Shown here piece after piece: positions 21,917 to 28,174 of a stretch of 40,733 nt of DNA; position 1 is the stretch's first letter; every line of letters starts with the position of its first letter. The DNA is from CAYGYG01 sp964354155. Lineage in GTDB: Bacteria; Hydrothermota; Tepidihabitantia; SM23-42; CAYGYG01. The translations under genes were made by a program, and so were the position numbers. Location: assembly GCA_964354155.1 (NCBI GenBank), contig CAYGYG010000025.1, positions 1 to 40,733 on the forward strand. Direction: 5' to 3'. The notes under the pieces are model-generated. The model had not been told where the DNA came from and made no database searches. It saw only the letters and a list, made by a program, of their open reading frames with translations.

Positions 21917-24568
21917 TTACCGTAACATCACGAACTTCTTGGTTACTGAATGCTCGCCGGTTTTCAAGTGGCAGAAATAGACGCCGGCAGGTACCTCACG
22001 ACATGCGTGATCCGTACCCTCCCAGATGAGCGCACACGGGATTCCCTTTGGAGCACTCACACACTTAACCTTCTTACCAGCAATGTCGTAAATAGTCAGT
22101 TGAACATGGTCCATCGCCGGGATTGACCACTCGATAAGGACATGGTGCAGGGCCGGATTAGGGATGATACTCAATCTCAGGGACGGACGCGTGGCAACAA
22201 TGGTGCGGTCCTGGATGCCGACCTCGCCTTTGATCACAGAGATCTTGCTCGAGGAGTAGTGATTCAGGTAGACGATGTTATTCACCGAATCAAGAACCAG
22301 GGCATAGCGGGAGGGTCCTGGAACGCCGCCAATATATCCGTAGTACCAATTCTGCGTCGGTATTGTGAAATTGTCGAGAACCTCATCAGAAGAACCGTCG
22401 ACAACAAGGACCCTATCGTACTTTGGATTGAAGTTGAGACATGCACAGAAAATCGTGTTAGTGATCGGATTATAGAGTAACGAATACGGCCCATTTTGCA
22501 GCTGGATCGTCTTGATAATCGAATCCGATGCACCATCTACTATATCTAGAACGCCATCCGGACGGCCGCGATAAACCTTGTTGTTCAAAGGATTGTAGGC
22601 GAATGCGTAGACCTCAGAAGGCAACGATCTGATGACTTGGTTGGTAGCCCCGTCGATTACCAGGGTGCCGTAGCGGACGGAGCAGTATATCTTATCATCG
22701 GTCGTGTTGTGAACCAGTGACCAGGGGTAACTTGGAGCCGGGATTTTGGTAAGAATCGTATCGGCGTGTGCATCGATTATTGTTATCGTATCTGCCGGAT
22801 AACTCGCTACGTAGAGCTTGTTGTCGATCGAATTCCACAGGGATGAGAAGGGGCCGACCGGTACTTGAATCGTATCGACAACATTATTGGTCCTTCCATC
22901 GATCACCGTGATGTAGCTCCGCAGCTGGAACTGCAGCAGGCTCGCGACGTAGATCTTGTTGTCGGTGCGGTTGAAGGCCAGACCCAGGAGGAGGAGGTCG
23001 GCATCAGTACCGATGGGTACTTGCTTGATGATCGAATCATTGGTACCGTCGATGACCGTAACGGTTTTGCCGGTGCTGTTCGCGCAGTAGATCTTGTTCT
23101 CCAGTGGATTGAGCAGGATGTCCCACACCGCCTCCCCGGTTTCCTTCAAGATGCAACTGTCCGGATGGTCAAGGTCGAAACTCAAGGTGAAGTTGTCGGA
23201 ACGACCGATGCAGTAGTACTTTTGAGTTGCCGGGTTGATTATGCCCGTGTAGGGTGTAAAACCGACCGCGGTCCTGCTGCGATGAACCAGACTGTCCGCG
23301 GCGCACACATTAACTACGTAACCGGGCAGGTTGGCGTAACCGTAATTTGCTACCCAGACTTGATTGTGGCGTCGTTCCCAAAGCACGCCTGACCGGTAGG
23401 CCGGCCATACACCGACTTCAAGCGTGTCGATGACCGTATTCGATACGCAGTCAACAACAAGCAGGTCAGCAAACCAGTCATCGTCGTAGGGGTATTGCTG
23501 CCACGCCATGAACAGGCGATTATCAGTTGAATCGTAGGCCAGTGCCAACACCATACTGCCGTCAAAGCGCAGAGTATCGATCAACTGATTCGTATTTCCG
23601 TCAATGACATAGACACAGGCATCACGACCTGTTATGCTGCCCACATTGTCGCCAAGATAGACAAGGTTGGCCGCTGCATTGTAATCAGCGCAGTAGAGCG
23701 CGGAGTTGGGCTGAAACACCATGGATGTGACGAGAGTATCGCCGACGCCATCGATTACTGCACCAGTGTTGCCAAAGAGGGTGAAACAGTACAACCAGTT
23801 CTTGACGGTGTTTAGTGTGAAAATCATGTTCCCCCGGGGCAGGTCTAGGTGCTGAACAATGGTGTGGTTGGCCGCGTCAATGATGTCGACACCCCCACTA
23901 CTCGAACAATACACCTTGTTGGACAGCGGATTGTAGAATAAGTCGCTAGGAGATGCCTGGATCTGAAGATCGGCAACGAGGGAATCACCTCGGCAATCGA
24001 TGATCCCGATGCGCCGGTCGCCGGGTCGGGTGCAGTAGATTTCGTTGTTGGCGCTGCCCCACACCAGCTTGCCAGCCGGGCAGGGCAGACGTATGATTCC
24101 AGTAATTTGGTTGGTCCGACAATCGATCACCTGGAGGAAGCTGGAGTCGGCGTTGGCGCAATACAGCTTGTTGCTTGTTTCGCTTAAGGCGATTGCCGGA
24201 ACACGCACGGTAGTATTGATTACCGTCGACAATTTCCCTGAACCGGCATCGCAGACCGCGATGTTAGGAACGTTGCGTGACACGTTTATGACATATACTT
24301 TCTGGTTCGATGGATTATGTATGAACCGGGTGGGCCCGACTACGCCGCCCTGGGAATCGGGCAGCCAGATGGTCCTAAGGACCTCTCGTGAGCTGGCGGT
24401 TCTTGCGGGACTGGTGCCCCAAGAACTCGTTCTGTCTGGGTAATCACTAAATATGGTATCTGGGTCACCTCGGTCGTAGAACCAGAATCGGGCGTGGTCT
24501 GCATTGAGCTGCGGTCTCCAAGACTGACCATGAGCACAAATGGCAAGAATCAACAGAAAGAACGTCAT
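21917..24568 (-). CDS. secreted YVTN-type beta-propeller protein with sorting domain
   Basis: This 883-aa protein has a signal peptide (MTFFLLILAICAHGQSW). It then has many repeats of about 40-45 residues with the YVTN/Lvivd pattern 'NKIYCANS..KTVTVIDGTNDSIIKQVPIG', 'DNKLYVASYPADTITIIDAHADTILTKIP'. These repeats form one or two seven- or eight-bladed propellers. The C-terminal domain 'LSIIPNPALHHVLIEWSIP', 'LTIYDIAGKKVKCV', 'EVPAGVYFCHLKTG', 'KKFVMLR' is of the type IX sorting kind. AAGGAGG five bases before ATG 24568 decides the start. It is probably a surface adhesion or recognition protein; ligand unknown. Confidence 0.88.
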   Translation of the reverse strand: MTFFLLILAICAHGQSWRPQLNADHARFWFYDRGDPDTIFSDYPDRTSSWGTSPARTASSREVLRTIWLPDSQGGVVGPTRFIHNPSNQKVYVINVSRNVPNIAVCDAGSGKLSTVINTTVRVPAIALSETSNKLYCANADSSFLQVIDCRTNQITGIIRLPCPAGKLVWGSANNEIYCTRPGDRRIGIIDCRGDSLVADLQIQASPSDLFYNPLSNKVYCSSSGGVDIIDAANHTIVQHLDLPRGNMIFTLNTVKNWLYCFTLFGNTGAVIDGVGDTLVTSMVFQPNSALYCADYNAAANLVYLGDNVGSITGRDACVYVIDGNTNQLIDTLRFDGSMVLALAYDSTDNRLFMAWQQYPYDDDWFADLLVVDCVSNTVIDTLEVGVWPAYRSGVLWERRHNQVWVANYGYANLPGYVVNVCAADSLVHRSRTAVGFTPYTGIINPATQKYYCIGRSDNFTLSFDLDHPDSCILKETGEAVWDILLNPLENKIYCANSTGKTVTVIDGTNDSIIKQVPIGTDADLLLLGLAFNRTDNKIYVASLLQFQLRSYITVIDGRTNNVVDTIQVPVGPFSSLWNSIDNKLYVASYPADTITIIDAHADTILTKIPAPSYPWSLVHNTTDDKIYCSVRYGTLVIDGATNQVIRSLPSEVYAFAYNPLNNKVYRGRPDGVLDIVDGASDSIIKTIQLQNGPYSLLYNPITNTIFCACLNFNPKYDRVLVVDGSSDEVLDNFTIPTQNWYYGYIGGVPGPSRYALVLDSVNNIVYLNHYSSSKISVIKGEVGIQDRTIVATRPSLRLSIIPNPALHHVLIEWSIPAMDHVQLTIYDIAGKKVKCVSAPKGIPCALIWEGTDHACREVPAGVYFCHLKTGEHSVTKKFVMLR

Positions 24569-24694
24569 GATGCCCTCCTTGTCTCTGGGCCGCTGTAACC
24601 GAGTGCCCGACACAATAAAACGCAGGAGCGGCTCCATTCACTATCTAATGGTGCACATCCGGACCAAGCCTCCGTCATGCCTGCTGAGCGGATT

Positions 24695-24723
24695 ACTATA
24701 CATTGCGGGCAGAACATTGTCAA
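24695..24723 (-). promoter_or_regulatory. promoter of the 883-aa propeller protein
   Basis: On the minus strand TTGACA (24718-24723), 17 bp, TATAGT (24695-24700). The leader is about 120 nt and ends in AAGGAGG. Confidence 0.6.
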
Positions 24724-24931
24724 GAGCTATTTGGTTCGCGCGTCACACCGACCACAGAATCTGCACCGCATATGCTGATCAGTAAGTATCTGGGCAAGAC
24801 AACGCGGCGCGTGTGTAAAAGTGGGTACGTTACTCTTGCAGAAACGTCGCCGAAGCGTGGCTCCACATGTACCCATCATGGGCATTTCCATGACGAGGCG
24901 GTGCCTACTAGAATCGTTACACGAAGACACA

Positions 24932-24962
24932 AGCGCCGGGGAAGTGTTGCCTCCCCGGCGCT
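24932..24962 (-). terminator. terminator hairpin of the 118-aa secreted protein gene
   Basis: AGCGCCGGGGA and TCCCCGGCGCT form a perfect 11-bp stem with a 9-nt loop, 7 bp past the stop codon at 24970. On the minus strand TGTGTCTTCG follows. About 190 bp between here and the next promoter hold nothing else. Confidence 0.6.
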
Positions 24963-24969
24963 CCCAGAC

Positions 24970-25326
24970 TTACTTTTTGGTCTTCCACATCGGGTCGACA
25001 TAGAAGTCGTAGTGTGCGTCTCCGTAGAGTGTTGTTTCGATGTGCCTGTGGCCAGTCCAGTACGCATCTTCAGTTTCAAAGTGACAGTAGACATTGTCGA
25101 AGTACTTTGGCGCGGTGAATGGGTAGTTGTAGTCGCCGTCGTTACCTGTCTCGACAGAATCGTACTGGGTCGGCGAGGAGTATACTCTTACCCACCTGCC
25201 GGGGCCCACAGTCATGTCGGGCCAGGAGCTGTAGTAGACATGGCCCGACAACACGGCTGCATCGGCCCAGTCACTTGTTGCTCCAAAAGCCAGTACAATG
25301 ATCGCTGCAACGATGAGCTTCTTCAT
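24970..25326 (-). CDS. small secreted protein, relative in style of the 113-aa protein
   Basis: This 118-aa protein begins with a signal peptide (MKKLIVAAIIVLAFGATSDW-ADA). A small beta-rich domain follows: 'LSGHVYYSSWPDMTVGPGRWVRVY', 'SVETGNDGDYNYPF', 'GDAHYDFYVDPMW', ending KTKK. The order (GHVYY..., then a turn G.DG.Y) suggests a carboxypeptidase-regulatory-like fold, as in the 113-aa protein at 9439-9780, and both genes share an upstream stem-loop. CGGAGG lies before the ATG. No sorting domain. Function unknown. Confidence 0.75.
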   Translation of the reverse strand: MKKLIVAAIIVLAFGATSDWADAAVLSGHVYYSSWPDMTVGPGRWVRVYSSPTQYDSVETGNDGDYNYPFTAPKYFDNVYCHFETEDAYWTGHRHIETTLYGDAHYDFYVDPMWKTKK

Positions 25327-25435
25327 GTTGTACCTCCGTTTGTTGTTTGTTCTTGGTTCTCAGTCTCAGGCGACCTTTGTGTCTGTTAGTCGCCTTTCTT
25401 CTTGCGTGATCCAAGACTCACGCCTAACCCGTAAG

Positions 25436-25468
25436 GCCTCATTACTGCTATTTCTCAGGGCAGGAAGC
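25436..25468 (-). promoter_or_regulatory. conserved stem-loop upstream of a small secreted protein gene, copy 2
   Basis: On the minus strand: GCTTC-CTGC, an 11-nt loop CCTGAGAAATA, GCAG, bulge TAAT, GAGGC. It pairs like the copy at 9830-9862, with a G-U in place of a G-C. It lies 110 bp before the 118-aa gene. Both copies are followed within 20 nt by GGTTAGG. Confidence 0.5.
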
Positions 25469-25483
25469 AGTAGCCGGGTCCGC

Positions 25484-25526
25484 TTCAGGGTCCCGGCGTG
25501 ACCAGTAAGTCCGCCGGGACCCTGAA
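25484..25526 (-). terminator. terminator hairpin of the HD-GYP operon
   Basis: TTCAGGGTCCCGGCG (25484-25498) and CGCCGGGACCCTGAA (25512-25526) form a perfect 15-bp stem with a 13-nt loop, 10 bp past the stop at 25537. No T tract follows on the minus strand. Confidence 0.55.
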
Positions 25527-25536
25527 CCCCCTTGTG

Positions 25537-26916
25537 TCAGGCAAGACTATCGCCTTGCAGTACGGCACTCAATTCTGATTTACCCCGCTCTTCATTAGCC
25601 ATGGTTAGAAAGACGTCAACTATTTTTGGATCAAGCTGGGTACCAGCAACCGACTTGATCTCGGTCAGCGCGTACTCCAGCGTCCGCGCCCGGCGATACG
25701 GGCGGTCGCTGGTCAGCGCGGAAAACGTATCGGCCACCGCCAGAATTCGTGAGCCCAGCGGTATCGTATCCCCGGCCAGCCCGTCATTATAACCTCTCCC
25801 ATCCCACCGTTCGTGGTGGTGCAGGACCCACGGCGCGACGGTTTTGAGCTGGCCGATCTGCCGAATAATCTTTGCACTCTCAACGGGATGCTTCTTCATG
25901 ATGAACCACTCTTCCGGGTCGAGCGGCCCGCTTTTGTGAATGATGTGGCTGTCGACGCCGATCTTGCCGATGTCATGGAGCAGACCGGCATAGCCAATCA
26001 AGGCCAGTTCGTCCCCGTCAAGCCCCAGCTTCCGCGCCAGCGCCGCGGCCAAGCTTGACACCTGTTTTGAGTGTCCTTTGGTGTACTTGTCGCGCGTCTC
26101 AATCGCCAGGACCAGTGAATCGATGGTCTCGCGGTAGAGCCGCTCCAGGTTCTCGTACATCTGGGCGTTGGACATCGCAATCGCGAGCTGACTCGTCAGC
26201 ATCGAGAAGAACCGGCAGTCGGTCGAGCTGAAATGCCTCGGCTTCCTCGTCAGCAAAGTCATCACCCCGACCGGCTGTCCTTTGATGATCATCGGCGCCC
26301 CGATGTACGATTTGATTCCGCTGGCACGGAGCGCCTCGCCGCGGCCGGCGCCTCGCGGATCGCTGAGCACGTCCTTTATCATCAGCAATTTCCGGTTCTT
26401 CAGAACCCATCCCGCAAAACCGCTGCCGTTGCCGTCACCGAATGCCTTCAAGCATGATTCGTCGAGACTGCTGCCGGCGAACTGCTCCAGATCCTTCGTG
26501 TTCGGATTGACGCGTTGCACCAGTATCTCATCAACACCGAAGAAACGGGCGACGCGGCGCGAGAAAAGGGTGAGCATATTCCTGATTTCCATCGTTGAGC
26601 AGATCGCCCGATCGAGGTCCCGGATGATTTCCAGGATATCCCGATGGAAACTCATCTCCCGTAACAGGTGGAGCGCAGCGACAAAACCGCCCGCGAGCAG
26701 AACGCCGCACGATGTCAGAAGTATCGTTGACAGGACGTCGACCGCCCAGCCCGGATGCGCTGCCAGCAGAGGTAATACGCTCCGCAATGCCAGCACCGCG
26801 CATGCCGCTGAAGCAAACCAGAAAATCCGGCTGCCAACCCGGCGCCAGAGCCAAAAGAAGAGGCCGCCGCCGATCGACAACAAAGCGAGCGCAGCAACGT
26901 TAATCCCGGAGATCAT
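25537..26916 (-). CDS. membrane GAF-HD-GYP phosphodiesterase-type protein
   Basis: This 459-aa protein has three N-terminal membrane segments (about 4-24, 32-52, 61-83), a GAF sensor domain (about 100-255) and a C-terminal HD-GYP domain (about 262-440). The metal-binding 'HDIGK' is at 314-318, with H343 in 'KKHP', the HHH group at 366-368 and 'VADTFSALTSDRPYR'. The signature GYP reads G-Y-N (375-377), a deviation seen in some members that may alter partner or substrate preference. Expected activity is hydrolysis of c-di-GMP or a related cyclic dinucleotide. It is the last gene of a three-gene operon with a sigma54-type promoter (59-aa secreted peptide, 60-aa protein, this gene), so it is probably part of the output of the neighbouring kinase-activator. 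Confidence 0.88.
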   Translation of the reverse strand: MISGINVAALALLSIGGGLFFWLWRRVGSRIFWFASAACAVLALRSVLPLLAAHPGWAVDVLSTILLTSCGVLLAGGFVAALHLLREMSFHRDILEIIRDLDRAICSTMEIRNMLTLFSRRVARFFGVDEILVQRVNPNTKDLEQFAGSSLDESCLKAFGDGNGSGFAGWVLKNRKLLMIKDVLSDPRGAGRGEALRASGIKSYIGAPMIIKGQPVGVMTLLTRKPRHFSSTDCRFFSMLTSQLAIAMSNAQMYENLERLYRETIDSLVLAIETRDKYTKGHSKQVSSLAAALARKLGLDGDELALIGYAGLLHDIGKIGVDSHIIHKSGPLDPEEWFIMKKHPVESAKIIRQIGQLKTVAPWVLHHHERWDGRGYNDGLAGDTIPLGSRILAVADTFSALTSDRPYRRARTLEYALTEIKSVAGTQLDPKIVDVFLTMANEERGKSELSAVLQGDSLA

Positions 26917-26928
26917 GTCGTGCCCCGG

Positions 26929-27111
26929 TTACCGGACTGCGCCCCGTTTTGCCGGGCCCCGATCTTCGATCGGGGCGACGACATTCGGCTTGCGGGCTTT
27001 GGGCGCCAGCGCCTTGATCGTAACGACCGTCACCAACGTATCGCGGGACACTTGCAGTCGCAGGCGCCGGCCGCCGAGCCAGACAACTTCGGTTACAGGA
27101 CTTATCTTCAT
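26929..27111 (-). CDS. 60-aa protein between the secreted peptide and HD-GYP genes
   Basis: The protein is basic, with 'VVWLGGRRLRLQVSRDTLVTVVTIKALAPK', then a proline- and charge-rich tail. It resembles a short beta-rich adaptor but no family is recognised. It starts 24 bp after the stop of the secreted peptide and ends 12 bp before the HD-GYP start, so it sits inside the operon. No good ribosome site is visible, which lowers confidence that it is translated. Confidence 0.5.
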   Translation of the reverse strand: MKISPVTEVVWLGGRRLRLQVSRDTLVTVVTIKALAPKARKPNVVAPIEDRGPAKRGAVR

Positions 27112-27135
27112 ATTAAAAGCGTTGGGGGCTGCGGA

Positions 27136-27315
27136 CTAATTTGGTGACGGCGGCGGAGGCCTTGGAATCGTGCCGCCCGTCGTATCGTCTGACGGTGAAG
27201 GCGTATTGAAGATGCCGGAACCAAGATCGATCGCCATCGAGACTTTGGGTGCAGACAACGCAACCAAGCCACACAGCATTGCAGCAAGAATGATGATTGT
27301 GAATAGCTTTTTCAT
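27136..27315 (-). CDS. 59-aa secreted proline-rich peptide
   Basis: The frame opens MKKLFTIIILAAMLCGLVAL-SA, a clear signal peptide. It continues with about 36 residues that include 'AIDLGSGIFNTPSPSDDTTG' and end in P-R-P-P-P-P-S-P-N. AAGGAG lies five bases before the ATG at 27315. A GG-N10-GC promoter 28-43 bp upstream would start transcription about 18 nt before the ATG. The product is exported and small enough to be an extracellular signal or a small envelope protein. It is the first gene of the operon with the HD-GYP protein. No homologue is recognised. It is clearly better than the overlapping frames in the same place. Confidence 0.7.
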   Translation of the reverse strand: MKKLFTIIILAAMLCGLVALSAPKVSMAIDLGSGIFNTPSPSDDTTGGTIPRPPPPSPN

Positions 27316-27342
27316 TGTAGCTCCTTGTTACAATACTATAGT

Positions 27343-27358
27343 TGCAAAAACCGTGCCT
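27343..27358 (-). promoter_or_regulatory. sigma54-type promoter of the secreted peptide/HD-GYP operon
   Basis: On the minus strand AGGCACGGTTTTTGCA: GG and GC are exactly 10 bp apart and the core is the consensus GGCACG-N4-TTGCA. The predicted start at about 27333 leaves a leader of about 17 nt holding AAGGAG. Three palindromes lie at about -95, -197 and -294 from that start, where activator sites are expected. Confidence 0.8.
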
Positions 27359-27418
27359 AGTTAGCGCTATCAGCAAAGTCCTTTATTTTCACAAGTTATC
27401 GACGGGAGTAGTTTCGTA

Positions 27419-27437
27419 GTGCGACATTTTGTCGCAC
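27419..27437. promoter_or_regulatory. 19-bp palindrome, probable activator site 1
   Basis: GTGCGACATTTTGTCGCAC, two 8-bp arms around TTT. Its centre is about 95 bp upstream of the predicted sigma54 transcription start. Confidence 0.7.
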
Positions 27438-27518
27438 CTGAGAAAAGGGCTCTATTTGGGTTAGATTCCCTAACTATCTACTTTACTGTTAGTTATCGTA
27501 GAATTTAGCCGTTTTCGA

Positions 27519-27541
27519 AGGTGCGACATTTTGTCGCACCT
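27519..27541. promoter_or_regulatory. palindrome, probable activator site 2
   Basis: Same 19-bp core at 27521-27539, with the symmetry extended to 10-bp arms (AGGTGCGACA / TGTCGCACCT). Its centre is 102 bp from site 1. Confidence 0.7.
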
Positions 27542-27617
27542 CAAAATGGGCGGTGACTGGCCTAACTAATGAAGTTACATTTTTGCAGTACTTCTATCGG
27601 AATTCAGTGTGTTTTCA

Positions 27618-27636
27618 CTGCGACATTTTGTCGCAC
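27618..27636. promoter_or_regulatory. palindrome, probable activator site 3
   Basis: CTGCGACATTTTGTCGCAC, one change from the core. Its centre is 97 bp from site 2. Sites 1 to 3 are therefore nearly evenly spaced. Confidence 0.68.
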
Positions 27637-27738
27637 CTCAAATCGTGCAGATATTGCACGTATCAACTAAGTATAGTTATTTCAACGCTTACGTTGAATT
27701 ATGTGAAATCTAGCGTGGTGTCCCTAAAATGTCTTTAC

Positions 27739-27847
27739 TGTCATTCTGAGGGAGTCCACTGCACGGGACGACCGAAGAATCTCTTTTTGAGGTCCTTCGT
27801 GGAGTTTGGAATGACAGAGTCAGATGCTTCGTCCGCCTCAGGCGGAC
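27739..27847. repeat. dispersed-type repeat with nested inverted repeats
   Basis: TGTCATTC (27739-27746) and GAATGACA (27809-27816) are inverted ends. Between them is the phrase GAAGAATCTCTTTTTGAGG, of a kind often seen in intergenic repeats of metagenome bacteria. Immediately after comes the hairpin GTCCGCC-TCA-GGCGGAC (27831-27847). No coding sense is seen in 27640-28140. Confidence 0.5.
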
Positions 27848-27972
27848 TCAGCACGACAAAGTCTGATTCTGCTCCCTACAGGATGAAGGCGAAAGGACGA
27901 GAGGACGAGGGACGAAACGGAACGTAGGAGGTGCGGAAGCCGGGCATCGCGTAGGCTACCAATAAATCAGTC

Positions 27973-27993
27973 GGCGGGATATAAAATCCCGCC
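27973..27993. repeat. inverted repeat GGCGGGAT-ATAAA-ATCCCGCC
   Basis: A perfect 8-bp inverted repeat with a 5-bp spacer, GC-rich arms and an AT-rich centre, typical of a dispersed intergenic palindrome. It could also end transcription. Confidence 0.45.
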
Positions 27994-28086
27994 CTACGAA
28001 GAATTCTCGTAGCGCCGGCCGGCGGTCTCGAGTCTCCGAGAGGATTTTATGCCCGGCCCGGGGTCTTGTCACTCTGAATCGTTTCT

Positions 28087-28132
28087 AATCCCCCTATGTC
28101 CCCCTTTAGCAAAGGGGGAAAAGAGGGGGATT
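28087..28132. repeat. nested inverted repeat after the kinase-activator gene
   Basis: AATCCCCCT (28087-28095) pairs with AGGGGGATT (28124-28132), and inside CCCCCTTT pairs with AAGGGGG. On the minus strand it is about 45-90 bp past the kinase gene stop and may serve as its terminator. The type is common as an intergenic repeat. Confidence 0.45.
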
Positions 28133-28146
28133 TTAGAGCGCTAGAA

Positions 28147-28165
28147 GCGCGACATTCTGTCGCAC
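28147..28165. promoter_or_regulatory. palindrome, probable activator site 4
   Basis: GCGCGACATTCTGTCGCAC, two changes from the core. It lies 9 bp beyond the stop codon of the kinase-activator gene and about 820 bp from the sigma54 promoter, so it is either a distal site or a relic. Confidence 0.55.
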
Positions 28166-28174
28166 CTGGTGATT

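Noticed and set aside
27113..27376. 87-aa minus-strand frame overlapping the 59-aa peptide gene
   Set aside because: It lacks a signal peptide or ribosome site, covers the sigma54 promoter and is a shifted reading of the better 59-aa frame.
27419..27636. Possible CRISPR array (three 19-bp repeats at regular distance)
   Set aside because: Repeats are perfect short palindromes, spacers are 78-83 bp, there are only three regular units and no cas genes; regulator sites fit better.
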